NCBI GenBank assembly: GCA_944386985.1
Contig: CALXDD010000019.1
Location: 1-47,084 of the forward strand
Length of the DNA: 47,084 nt
Source: an uncultured Oscillospiraceae bacterium
GTDB taxonomy: Bacteria > Bacillota > Clostridia > Oscillospirales > Oscillospiraceae
Direction: 5' to 3'
Both the position numbers and the translations under genes were made by a program. Positions 32,173-42,086 of the stretch are shown piece by piece (positions within the stretch are counted from its first letter, which is position 1; every line of letters begins with the position of its first letter). The notes beneath the pieces are model-generated. The model was not told the DNA's origin and did no database searches. It worked only from the letters and a program-made list of their open reading frames with translations.

Positions 32173-33279
32173 TCAGGGAATCATCAAGAGCTTTTGGAAA
32201 AAGGCCACGCCCTGGGGCAGCACTGCCTCGTCGTCAAAGTCGAATTCAGCAGCATGGAGGGCAGGGGCCGCCCCTACGCCGAGGAAACAGAACATCCCCG
32301 GTACCCGGTCCTGGTAGAAGGAGAAGTCCTCCGCCGTCATGTCCGGCTTCTCCAGCATCCCCGGCGCATCCTTCCCCAGAGCCTGACACACCGTCTCCAC
32401 CAGAGCCGGATCATTTACCACCGGCAGATACCCCTCGCTGAACTCCGCCCGGGCTTTGCAGCCGTACTCCCGCTCCAGGTCCCCCGCGATCTCCCGGCAG
32501 CGGCGGACAATACGGTGAAAGGTATCCATGGAGAAGACCCGGACGGTGCCTTGGAGCTCTGTGTGGCTGCTGACGGCGTTACGGACGGTGCCGCTGACCA
32601 TTCTGCCGAACTTCACCAGTCCCAGCTCCCCCGCCGGAAGTTCCGCCGCCTCCATGTCCCGGATGCACCGGAGGGCCTCACAGCCGATCCACAGGGCGTC
32701 GATACCCTGCTCACTTCTGGTGATGTGGGCGCTCTTCCCCTCGATGATCACGTTGATCTCACTGTTTTTGGCCATCATGGCCCCGGGCCGGGTCCACACC
32801 GTCCCTGCCGGGAGCCCCGGCCACAGGTGAAATCCGAAAACCCGGTCCACCCGATATTTCTCCAAAACCCCCGTTTCGCAGATACCCTTAGCGCCTCCCT
32901 GAGTCTCCTCGGCGGGCTGGAAAATAAGAAGCACGTTCCGGGGCAGATTCTCGCATTTCGCTGCCAGTTCCCCCAGAGCCAGCACCATGGCGGTATGACC
33001 ATCGTGGCCGCAAGCATGCATCTTCCCCGGGTGGCAGGAGCGGTAGGGAGCATCGCCCTTCTCCTCCACCGGCAGGGCGTCCAGGTCTGCCCGGAAGGCC
33101 ACCGTGTGCTCCCTCCCCCTGTCAAGCCAGGCACAGAGGGATCCGGCGACAGGCGAAAACACTTCACAGTCAAGTTGTTCCAGCACTTTCCGCACATAGG
33201 CGAGGGTCTCCGGCAGATCCCGGTCCAGCTCGGGGATCCGATGAAGATCCCGGCGATAGGCGACAACGGATGGAGTCAT
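32173..33279 (-). CDS. M20D amidohydrolase, likely N-acetyldiaminopimelate deacetylase
   Basis: The 368-residue enzyme is a two-domain metal-dependent amidohydrolase. Metal and catalytic residues appear in FRADLDALPVEE, MHACGHDGHTAMVLAL (Cys 90, His 92), IFQPAEETQGGA and, late, MTAEDFSFY. The middle part (about 175-290) is the M20 dimerisation domain. The M20D group includes hippurate hydrolases, aminoacylases and YkuR, the N-acetyldiaminopimelate deacetylase of the acetylase lysine branch. Divergent dapA-dapB-dapH genes with the acetylase-type DapH make the last role likely, because that branch needs exactly this enzyme. Substrate assignment is inference from context. Whether the adjacent lysine riboswitch affects this gene is doubtful, as it reads the other way. 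Confidence 0.85.
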   Translation of the reverse strand: MTPSVVAYRRDLHRIPELDRDLPETLAYVRKVLEQLDCEVFSPVAGSLCAWLDRGREHTVAFRADLDALPVEEKGDAPYRSCHPGKMHACGHDGHTAMVLALGELAAKCENLPRNVLLIFQPAEETQGGAKGICETGVLEKYRVDRVFGFHLWPGLPAGTVWTRPGAMMAKNSEINVIIEGKSAHITRSEQGIDALWIGCEALRCIRDMEAAELPAGELGLVKFGRMVSGTVRNAVSSHTELQGTVRVFSMDTFHRIVRRCREIAGDLEREYGCKARAEFSEGYLPVVNDPALVETVCQALGKDAPGMLEKPDMTAEDFSFYQDRVPGMFCFLGVGAAPALHAAEFDFDDEAVLPQGVAFFQKLLMIP

Positions 33280-33427
33280 GGGACAGTCCTCCTCACAGCT
33301 CCCGCCCGGCGGTGAAGCCGGACAGGATGGGAATTTTGTCTCCCATCATACCACATCCCCCGCCCCTTGTACAGTCCGGCGGCCGTCTGCCAACGTGTGC
33401 TATAGGGAAAATTTTTTATTTTTCCTC

Positions 33428-33456
33428 TTGCAAAGACATGATAGTTGTGTTATGGT
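33428..33456 (+). promoter_or_regulatory. Promoter of the dap operon
   Basis: TTGCAA (33428-33433), a 17-base spacer and TATGGT (33451-33456), about 17 bases upstream of the lysine riboswitch. Confidence 0.5.
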
Positions 33457-33472
33457 TGTTATCAATAAAAAC

Positions 33473-33632
33473 AAGATAGAGGCGCGGATGCGACGATGCT
33501 GTGGGAGCCGGCGGGCTGGGAACACAGCAGAAGCAAGTCCGCCGAATTCCTTCGCCAGGCGTGGCGTTGGGATGGGGGCGGGGAGAAGATCTCCGTCACT
33601 GTCTGTGGGTTTTCCCACAGTTGCGCTATCTA
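33473..33632 (+). promoter_or_regulatory. Lysine riboswitch (L box) aptamer
   Basis: The leader begins with AGATAGAGGCGCGGATGCGA, the conserved 5' part of the lysine aptamer, and ends with GCGCTATCT (33623-33631), which closes the P1 stem with it. Between them are five or so arms, including CTGTGGG/CCCACAG-type pairs and the GCCGAA and GGCGTTGGGATGGG segments near the core, with the CACTGTCTGTGGG part at the 3' side. With lysine bound, the following terminator should form and switch off the dapA-dapB-dapH operon. The length, about 160 bases, is usual for the class. Confidence 0.88.
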
Positions 33633-33661
33633 CTAACTGTCACAGGAATATTTTTGTGTAA

Positions 33662-33695
33662 GTCGGTAGAGAGCCTACCGGCTTTCTTGTTTTTC
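33662..33695 (+). terminator. Riboswitch-controlled terminator
   Basis: GTCGGTAG (33663-33670) and CTACCGGC (33675-33682) form a hairpin, followed by TTTCTTGTTTTT. It is the expression platform between the lysine aptamer and dapA. Confidence 0.75.
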
Positions 33696-33725
33696 AAGAT
33701 TTTTTGATCAGGAGGAAAACAAGGT

Positions 33726-34619
33726 ATGAACAAGTTGCAGGGACTGAAGGGCTCCATCGTAGCTCTGGTAACCCCCTTCCGCGAGGACGGCAGCGTGAAT
33801 TTTGAGCAGCTGCGGCAGTGGGTGGAGTGGCACATTGAGAACAAGACCGACGCCATTTTGACCCTCGGTACCACCGGTGAGTCCTCCACCATGAGTCACG
33901 AGGAGGACGACGACGTCCTCCGCTGCGTGGTGGAGACGGTGGCGGGCCGGGTGCCCGTCATCGCCGGAACCGGCTCCAACAGCACCCAGACCATGCTGGA
34001 GAAGAGCCAGCGGGCGGAGGCTTTGGGCGCCGACGGCCTGCTTCTCATTTCCCCTTACTACAACAAGGCCAACGCCGAGGGCATGTACCGCCACTTCGCC
34101 ACCGTGGTGGATCAGGTGAACATCCCCGCCATCCTCTACAACGTCCCCGGCCGTACCGGCTGCTCCATTTCTGTGGATGTGGTGGAGCGCCTCAGCGTCC
34201 ACCCCAACGTAGCCGGCATCAAGGAAGCCAGCGGCGACATGTCCTACGCCATGAAGATCGCCCACTGCATCAGCGATAATTTCGCCCTCTGGTGCGGCAA
34301 CGACGACATCACCATTCCCCTCCTCAGCATCGGCGGCAGCGGCGTTATCTCCGTATGGGCCAACATTATGCCCCGCCAGTGCCATGATATGGTGATGAAT
34401 TATTTCAATGGCAATCGTGAGGCTGCTGTGGAGACCGCAGTGAAGTACCTGTCCCTTATGAACGGCCTCTTTATGGAGGTGAACCCTATCCCCGTGAAGA
34501 CTGCCATGAATATGATGGGCATGAACGCCGGGACCTTCCGCCTGCCCCTGTATGAGATGACCTCCGCCCACCAGGAAACCCTGCGGGGCATGCTGAGAGA
34601 GGCAGGGCTGCTGGCATGA
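33726..34619 (+). CDS. dapA: 4-hydroxy-tetrahydrodipicolinate synthase
   Basis: The 297-residue enzyme condenses pyruvate with aspartate semialdehyde, the first committed step to diaminopimelate and lysine. It is a class I aldolase barrel: Schiff-base Lys 166 in VAGIKEASGD, Tyr 138 in ILYNVPGRTG, and the TLGTTGESSTM loop near residues 46-56 with the catalytic Thr pair. GGAGGAAAACAAGGT lies before the ATG. It is the first gene behind a lysine riboswitch, and its stop overlaps the dapB start by four bases. Length is normal. Confidence 0.97.
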   Translation: MNKLQGLKGSIVALVTPFREDGSVNFEQLRQWVEWHIENKTDAILTLGTTGESSTMSHEEDDDVLRCVVETVAGRVPVIAGTGSNSTQTMLEKSQRAEALGADGLLLISPYYNKANAEGMYRHFATVVDQVNIPAILYNVPGRTGCSISVDVVERLSVHPNVAGIKEASGDMSYAMKIAHCISDNFALWCGNDDITIPLLSIGGSGVISVWANIMPRQCHDMVMNYFNGNREAAVETAVKYLSLMNGLFMEVNPIPVKTAMNMMGMNAGTFRLPLYEMTSAHQETLRGMLREAGLLA

Positions 34620-35344
34620 AGATCCTCCTCATTGGTCACGGCCGCATGGGCCAGCTCATTGAGCAGACCGCCCTGGCCGCCGGGGATGAGATCACCGGCG
34701 TGATCGACATCAACAACTTTACAGACTTGGAGTCTATGGGCCCCTGCGCCGACGTGGTCATCGATTTTTCCAGTCCCGCTTCCCTCTCCCGGGTGGCGGA
34801 CTACGTCCGGCGCACCGGCACGCCCCTCCTCAGCGGCACCACCGGCATGAGCGCAACGGACCTGAAGGTCTTTGACCGCCTGGGCCAATACGCCCCGGTG
34901 CTTTACAGCGCCAACTACTCCGTGGGTGTGGCGGTGATGCGCCGGGTGGTGGCGGAGATCTCCCCCATTTTGAAGGGAGACTTCGACATTGAGATCGTAG
35001 AGGCCCACCACAATAAGAAGGTGGACGCTCCCAGCGGCACCGCAAAGCTGCTGCTGGACGCCATTGACCCCAACCATGAGATGCGGCCTGTGTACGGTCG
35101 GGAGGGGGTCTGCGGAGCCCGCACCCAGAACGAGATCGGCATTCACGCCATCCGGGGCGGCACCGTGGCCGGAGAGCACACCGTCAGCTATTTCGGCGTG
35201 GATGAGGTGCTGGAGATCACCCACAAGGCCGGTTCCCGGCAGATCTTCGTTAACGGGGCCCTGATGGTGGCCCGCAAGCTCATCAAGATGCCCAAGGGCC
35301 GGTATGAGCTCCAGGATATTTTGTTTGGAGGAAACAACGCATGA
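34616..35344 (+). CDS. dapB: 4-hydroxy-tetrahydrodipicolinate reductase
   Basis: The 242-residue enzyme reduces the DapA product to tetrahydrodipicolinate with NAD(P)H. The nucleotide-binding motif GHGRMG is at residues 7-12, the hinge [11 protein letters not shown] follows, and the signature [18 protein letters not shown] carries the catalytic His pair and Lys. Its ATG overlaps the dapA stop (ATGA), and its own stop overlaps dapH in the same way, so the three proteins are made in step. Confidence 0.97.
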   Translation: MKILLIGHGRMGQLIEQTALAAGDEITGVIDINNFTDLESMGPCADVVIDFSSPASLSRVADYVRRTGTPLLSGTTGMSATDLKVFDRLGQYAPVLYSANYSVGVAVMRRVVAEISPILKGDFDIEIVEAHHNKKVDAPSGTAKLLLDAIDPNHEMRPVYGREGVCGARTQNEIGIHAIRGGTVAGEHTVSYFGVDEVLEITHKAGSRQIFVNGALMVARKLIKMPKGRYELQDILFGGNNA

Positions 35345-36039
35345 TGACAGCCCAGGAGATTATCTCCTATATTGGAAGTGCTGAGAAGAAGACCCCGGTA
35401 AAGGTCTATGTCAATGAAACCGCCCCCATCGATTACGGCAGCGCCTCTGTCTTTGGTGAAGGCCGCAGCAAGGTGGTTTTCGGCGACTGGCGGGAACTTG
35501 GCCCCATTCTGGAGGCCAACGCCGGCAGCATTGCCGACATGGTGGTGGAGAACGACCGGCGCAACAGCGCCATTCCCCTTTTGGACCTGAAGGGGATCAA
35601 CGCCCGCATTGAGCCCGGCGCTCTCATTCGGGAGCAGGTCTCCATTGGGGACGCAGCGGTGATCATGATGGGCGCTGTCATCAACATCGGCGCCGTCATC
35701 GGCAAGGGCACTATGATTGACATGGGCGCTATCCTGGGAGGCCGCGCCACTGTGGGCGATCACTGCCACATCGGCGCAGGAGCTGTGCTGGCCGGTGTCA
35801 TTGAACCCGCCAGCGCCACCCCCGTTATTGTGGAGGATGACGTACTCATCGGCGCCAACGCCGTGGTCATTGAGGGCGTCCACATCGGAAAGGGGGCCGT
35901 GGTAGCCGCTGGCGCCGTGGTCATTGAGGACGTGCCTGCAAACGCGGTGGTAGCAGGCTGCCCCGCCCGAATCATTAAGATGAAGGACGAGAAGACCACG
36001 TTGAAAACCGCCCTGGAGGACACCCTCCGGCAGCTGTAA
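35341..36039 (+). CDS. dapH: Tetrahydrodipicolinate N-acetyltransferase
   Basis: The 232-residue enzyme acetylates tetrahydrodipicolinate using acetyl-CoA, opening the acetylase branch of lysine synthesis. The N-terminal alpha/beta part (about 1-85) has the DapH signature TPVKVYVNE and the [20 protein letters not shown] segment; the rest is a left-handed beta helix of hexapeptide repeats ([20 protein letters not shown], and [15 protein letters not shown]). Trimer formation is expected for the family. This gene choice implies an N-acetyl-diaminopimelate route, which needs the deacetylase encoded divergently. It is the last gene of the operon and is followed by a strong terminator. Confidence 0.96.
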   Translation: MMTAQEIISYIGSAEKKTPVKVYVNETAPIDYGSASVFGEGRSKVVFGDWRELGPILEANAGSIADMVVENDRRNSAIPLLDLKGINARIEPGALIREQVSIGDAAVIMMGAVINIGAVIGKGTMIDMGAILGGRATVGDHCHIGAGAVLAGVIEPASATPVIVEDDVLIGANAVVIEGVHIGKGAVVAAGAVVIEDVPANAVVAGCPARIIKMKDEKTTLKTALEDTLRQL

Positions 36040-36052
36040 CACGCAGAAAAAG

Positions 36053-36081
36053 AGCCCCCCGGACCTGCGGTCCGGGGGGCT
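36053..36081. terminator. Bidirectional terminator between dapH and ligA
   Basis: Perfect 12-bp GC-rich arms (36053-36064 and 36070-36081) with loop CTGCG. On the minus strand it is followed by CTCTTTTTCT, so it serves ligA as well as the dap operon. Confidence 0.85.
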
Positions 36082-36115
36082 TTCGTATGCTTTATTTCTA
36101 TAAATGGCAGTCCCT

Positions 36116-38119
<2,004 letters not shown>

Positions 38120-38812
38120 TTAGGGACCGGCGTTGTTCATAATGTAGTCCTCGGCTTCCTCATAGTTGCCGTTGAAATAGACATAACTGCCCGGCACGGT
38201 ACCCACAATCACAGTCTCCGCCACAGTGAAGTCATTGGAAACCTTCGTATAGGTGGAAAAGCCCGGCAGCAGGATGGATACCGACACATCCACGCTGAGG
38301 ATGATGCGGTGCTTGGTCTGGTTAATGCCCGCCTCGGTAAACTCGTTTTCAAAACGGGCGGTGGAGCTTCCCACAAACTGCATCCGCACCCGGAAAATGG
38401 GACCACGGCCTGCCAGCAAAGCAGAACCGGTAAGGGTACCCAACGGGATGGCCAGGTCGGTGGTGGACACCTCCGACATGCGGGTGAGGACATCGTCCAC
38501 AATGGCGGACTGAATGCGGTTGAACTCCGCCATATTGGTCTGAAGGGCGGTGATCTGACCCTGACCATCCTTCTCAAAGGTGATGAGGTCGTTATAGCGG
38601 ATACCGCCGCTGTTAATAGTATCGGTGACGGCAGCGGAAACCACCCGGTTGACGGTGTTGGACACCCGGGTCACCGCCAGGCTGGAGAGGACGCTCTTCA
38701 AATGAAAAGCGGCCACCAGGAAGAGGGTCAGCAGCAAAGCTGCCAGCAGAAGACACAATAGCGCGGCCCGGTGGCGGGGCGCCATAGGGGGCCGGGGATA
38801 ACGGCGGCGCAA
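38120..38812 (-). CDS. yunB: Sporulation protein YunB
   Basis: The 230-residue protein has one N-terminal membrane span (about residues 17-38, ALLCLLLAALLLTLFLVAAF) and an extracytoplasmic part with NTVNRVVSAAVTDTI, MAEFNRIQSAIVDDVLTRM and IPLGTLTGSALLAGRGP, which are typical for YunB. In Bacillus subtilis yunB is a mother-cell (sigma E) gene needed for good sporulation. TTG at 38812 is taken as the start because AAGGAGG lies about nine bases before it; an ATG ten codons further in is an alternative. Its presence supports a spore-forming host. ligA follows at once. Confidence 0.9.
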   Translation of the reverse strand: MRRRYPRPPMAPRHRAALLCLLLAALLLTLFLVAAFHLKSVLSSLAVTRVSNTVNRVVSAAVTDTINSGGIRYNDLITFEKDGQGQITALQTNMAEFNRIQSAIVDDVLTRMSEVSTTDLAIPLGTLTGSALLAGRGPIFRVRMQFVGSSTARFENEFTEAGINQTKHRIILSVDVSVSILLPGFSTYTKVSNDFTVAETVIVGTVPGSYVYFNGNYEEAEDYIMNNAGP

Positions 38813-39009
38813 AGGGTGCCACCTCCTTTTCTCGGGAGTTTTCCCGGGAAAAGATTATGCCGGCCCTGGTCGTCCCTATACCACATATTTCGCAAATCTG
38901 CGGCACTGGGTATTATGTCTACTCGCTGCCGGGACTGGCTCTTTTTCCTGCTGACGGTGGCTTTTTCTTTTGGCTGGCAGTATACTGCCTGGTGTTTTGC
39001 CTCCGGCGG

Positions 39010-39464
39010 GTGACTTTTCTTGCGGAAGAAAAGTCACCAAAAGTCCGCTTAAAACCTACGGTTTTAAGAATTCCCTTGTCCTGACGTATACTGTCAGTCC
39101 CCTCTGGCTATTGCTGCCATTGATGCCTCTGACGCTCCGTCGACGTATCCGGTACAGTCTAATACCGCGCTTCGGCGCGCTGCACTGGTGGGTAGACGCT
39201 GATACTTTCGTCTACCGCTTCTTCCGCGAATGAGCGACTGCGGCGTTGGCGAGTCTGTCACTTTCGGACATTGCAAAAACCCCCGCAACCACCAAGGCAG
39301 CGCGCTGAAGCGCGGAAACAGGGGGACTCGGTCGCCCCGCTGCAGTGTCAGAAGTACCCAATCCATGCAAGAGCATCAAGACAAAGTACAAGGAACCGAA
39401 GGAGTCCTTAGAACCATTGGGTCTAAGTCAACTTTTGCCTACTTTTCTTTGACGAGAAAAGTAG
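39010..39464. repeat. Nested inverted repeats in a long gene-free region
   Basis: Between yunB and murD (38813-39554) no gene is seen. Two similar hairpins mark the ends of a structured block: 39010-39037 (perfect 12-bp arms around GCGG) and 39439-39464 (10-bp arms). Both have the theme ACTTTTCT...AGAAAAGT. Inside, a 27-base sequence at 39165-39191 recurs in inverted orientation at 39289-39315 with three mismatches, and a 7-bp hairpin lies at 39193-39215. The block could be a miniature inverted-repeat element or a structured RNA. Confidence 0.5.
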
Positions 39465-39554
39465 ACCGCCGGAGGCATGACAATGCACCGAAATACCGTC
39501 GGGTACCAACAAAACGAAACTAACTCCCGTCAAAAACCAAAAAGTAAATTTCCT

Positions 39555-40925
39555 TTACACCAGCTGGTGTACCAGCTCCTTGAACACTTTTCCCTTCTCC
39601 ATGAAGTTTCGGAACATGTCAAAGGACGTACTGGCTGGGGACATGACCACCACATCCCCCGCTTTGGCATGGGACGCTGCCAGTTCCACCGCCTGCTTCC
39701 AGGTGCCGACCTCCGTAATGGGAATGCCGTCGTAGTTCTCCGCCTGCTCCACCGCCTCCCGGATCACTTTGGCCGTGGCCCCACAGAGGATCAGCTCCTT
39801 CACATGCTCGTTGACTACAGGTCCCAACGGCGCATAGCTGATTCCCTTGTCCTTCCCTCCCGCCAGGAGAATGATCTTCTGCGGGAAGGAATTGAGACAG
39901 GCGATGGTCCGGCTGGGACTGGAGGCAATGGCGTCGTTGTACCACTTCACCCCCCGCAGCTCCCGAACAAACTCAATGCGGTGCTCCACACCGCCGAACT
40001 CCCCGGCAAAATCCCGGATCACCTGGTCCGGTACCAGCCCGTCCACCGCCGCAATAGCGGCCATGTAGTTCTCCACATTGTGAATACCAGGCAGCCGGAT
40101 GCCCTCCAGGGACAGTACCTGCCGTTCCCCCGCCTCATCGCGGACCCAAATGGCCCCATCCCGAAGGAACGTTCCCCGCTCTGGCTCTTCTTTTCGTGTA
40201 AAGTATCTCACCTTTCCAGGTGTTTTTTCAGAAGATCTCCTGGCAATCTCATTGTCCCAGTTGCATACCAGAATGTCCTCCATCCCCTGGTGGGCGAAGA
40301 TGGCCTCTTTGGCCGCCACATACTCCGCCATATCCGTGTGGACGTCTAAATGGTTGGGCGCCACGTTGGTCAAAACGGCGATGTGGGGACTCTGGTCCAT
40401 GGTCAGCAGCTGAAAGGAACTGAGCTCCAGCACCGCCCAGTCCTCCGGCTGCATGGCGTCGGCCTCTGCCAGGAGGGGGTGACCGATGTTGCCCCCCACA
40501 TGGACCGTCTTCCCCGCCGCCTCCAGGAGTTTTGCGATGATGGTGGTAGTGGTGGTCTTCCCGTCGCTGCCGGTGACCGCTAAAATGGGACAGGGACAGA
40601 CCTTGAAGAACACCTCCATCTCCGAGGTAATCTCGCTGCCCCGGCGGCGGGCCTCCTCCAAATACTTGGGATGGAGCCCCGGGGTCCTGAAGATGATATC
40701 CTGGTCGAGGTGGTTCAAGTAGTCCTCCCCCAGCTGGAGGCGGCAGCCCCGCCGCTCCAGGTGGTCTGCCAGTTCCCCGAAAGCCGCCCGGTTTCGCTTG
40801 TCGCAGGCCGTGACGGAAATGCCTGCGTCCAGCAGCAGCTCTAAAAGAGGTGTGTTGCTGACACCCACCCCGATTACCGCTACCGTTTTATCCTGAATGG
40901 AAGAAAGATATTCCCGCAGTTTCAT
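39555..40925 (-). CDS. murD: UDP-N-acetylmuramoylalanine--D-glutamate ligase
   Basis: The 456-residue ligase adds D-Glu to UDP-MurNAc-L-Ala in peptidoglycan synthesis, using ATP. The N-terminal UDP-binding part (about 1-100) has VIGVGVSNTPLLELL, the central ATPase shows the P-loop VTGSDGKTTTTTIIAKLLE (about 110-128), then NIGHPLL, LELSSFQL and VAPNHLDVH, and the C-terminal domain has FGGVEHRIEFV and the NDAIASSPSRTI signature. GGGAGG precedes the ATG at 40925; the open frame to 41066 runs into the rnpB promoter and is not coding. The gene stands outside the usual mur/fts cluster. Confidence 0.96.
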   Translation of the reverse strand: MKLREYLSSIQDKTVAVIGVGVSNTPLLELLLDAGISVTACDKRNRAAFGELADHLERRGCRLQLGEDYLNHLDQDIIFRTPGLHPKYLEEARRRGSEITSEMEVFFKVCPCPILAVTGSDGKTTTTTIIAKLLEAAGKTVHVGGNIGHPLLAEADAMQPEDWAVLELSSFQLLTMDQSPHIAVLTNVAPNHLDVHTDMAEYVAAKEAIFAHQGMEDILVCNWDNEIARRSSEKTPGKVRYFTRKEEPERGTFLRDGAIWVRDEAGERQVLSLEGIRLPGIHNVENYMAAIAAVDGLVPDQVIRDFAGEFGGVEHRIEFVRELRGVKWYNDAIASSPSRTIACLNSFPQKIILLAGGKDKGISYAPLGPVVNEHVKELILCGATAKVIREAVEQAENYDGIPITEVGTWKQAVELAASHAKAGDVVVMSPASTSFDMFRNFMEKGKVFKELVHQLV

Positions 40926-41028
40926 GCTGTCCTCCCCGATCATCTGATCTCGTCTCCCGCTTTTCCCTGCCTCGGAGACATACATAGGTAGTATACCCCA
41001 TTTTCCTGGGAATGGCAATGCTGTGCTG

Positions 41029-41057
41029 TTGACAAACCGGCTCGGGTTTTGTACAAT
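41029..41057 (+). promoter_or_regulatory. Promoter of rnpB
   Basis: TTGACA (41029-41034), a 17-base spacer and TACAAT (41052-41057), eight bases before the RNA. Confidence 0.8.
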
Positions 41058-41065
41058 AGGCTTCA

Positions 41066-41415
41066 CGAGTAAAACAGACAGTCGCGCGGCGATGCCGAAA
41101 GGCCCGCCGTGAGGAAAGTCCGGGCTCCACAGGGCAAGGATAACGGGTAACGCCCGCCGAAGGCGACTTCAGGAAAAGTGCAACAGAGATATACCGCCGG
41201 CCGGGTTTCACCCGGCCGGTAAGGGTGGAAAGGCGAGGTAAGAGCTCACCCATCGGCTGGAGACTGTCCGATGCTGTAAACTCTATCCGGAGCAACACCG
41301 TGGCGAGGACACATGGCCGGCCCGGCCGTCCTCGGGAGGTGGCTGGAGCACTCTGGCAACAGGGTGTCGAGATAGATGACTGTCAAATACAGAACCCGGC
41401 TTACAGTTTTGCTCG
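41066..41415 (+). ncRNA. rnpB: RNase P RNA, bacterial class A
   Basis: The catalytic RNA that trims the 5' leader of tRNA precursors. It begins with CGAGTAAAACAGACAGTCGC and ends with CGGCTTACAGTTTTGCTCG, which pair as P1. Conserved core pieces are visible: GAGGAAAGTCCGGGCTCCAC (P4/J3-4), the AACGGGTAACGCCCG stretch, CAACAGAGATATA, GGTAAGAGCTCACC and, near the 3' end, CAAATACAGAACCCGGCTTA. The distal GGCCGGGTTTCACCCGGCC hairpin is P12. Length of about 350 is typical. It has its own strong promoter and terminator. Confidence 0.96.
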
Positions 41416-41420
41416 TACCA

Positions 41421-41460
41421 GAAGAGAGTAGGACCATTGGTCCTGCCCTCTTTCTTTTTT
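41421..41460 (+). terminator. Terminator of rnpB
   Basis: Arms 41421-41435 and 41439-41452 (loop ATT, two weak pairs), then a T-rich run to 41460. A second A/T hairpin follows directly (about 41450-41474). Confidence 0.7.
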
Positions 41461-41536
41461 GGAAAGAAAAAAGTGTTTTGGGGAATCTCTCCGTACTATA
41501 GACGACCGGTCAGACCAAAAGCAAGAGGTGGTTGAT

Positions 41537-42073
41537 TTGAACGACGAAGCGATCGCGGCGGCGATCCGCAACCGGGATCAGCAGGCCATCCACACCGTCA
41601 TCACCCGCTACTCCAGGCTCCTCTGGACCGTGGCCGGGGCAGTGCTCCGCCCGGCGGGCACGGCGGAAGACGTGGAGGAGTGCGTGGCCGATGTGTTCCT
41701 CTACCTGTGGCAGCACCCGGACCGCTATGACCCCAGCCGGGGCAAGCTGAAAAGCTGGCTGGCCATGGTGGCCAGAAGCCAAGCCGTGGACCGGTACCGG
41801 GAGCTCATCAAGCAATCCGCCCTGCCTTTAGAGGAAGCCGCCCTCTCCGGCTGTCCCGGGGCGGCGGAGCATCTCATGGAGGCGGAAACCCGGGAGGCCC
41901 TCCGCAGGGCTGTGGACGGCCTGGAGGAGCCGGGCCGGGAAATCCTGGTCCGCCGGTACTGCTGTGGACAAAAGCCAAAAGAAATCGCCTTGGCGCTGGA
42001 CCTGCAGGTCAAACAGGTGGACAACCACCTCTACCGCGCCAAGCGAAAACTGCGGGAAGCGCTCTCCCTGTAA
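41537..42073 (+). CDS. ECF-type RNA polymerase sigma factor
   Basis: The 178-residue protein has sigma-70 region 2 (residues about 10-85: ITRYSRLLWTVAGAVLRP, the acidic DVEECVADVFLYLWQHPD and KLKSWLAMVARSQAVDRYRE) and region 4 (about 115-178: LEEPGREILVRRYCCGQKP, KEIALALDLQVKQVDNHLYR), without region 3, so it is a group 4 factor. It would redirect RNA polymerase to a small regulon. TTG at 41537 is chosen since AGAGGTGG lies seven bases upstream; an ATG at 41459 is in frame but too close to the rnpB terminator. A membrane protein gene follows 13 bases later, probably its anti-sigma partner. Confidence 0.88.
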   Translation: MNDEAIAAAIRNRDQQAIHTVITRYSRLLWTVAGAVLRPAGTAEDVEECVADVFLYLWQHPDRYDPSRGKLKSWLAMVARSQAVDRYRELIKQSALPLEEAALSGCPGAAEHLMEAETREALRRAVDGLEEPGREILVRRYCCGQKPKEIALALDLQVKQVDNHLYRAKRKLREALSL

Positions 42074-42086
42074 CAGGAGGTCGATT

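Noticed and set aside
40926-41066. N-terminal extension of murD to 41066
   Set aside because: It would overlap the rnpB promoter and 5' end and has no similarity to MurD; GGGAGG marks the start at 40925.
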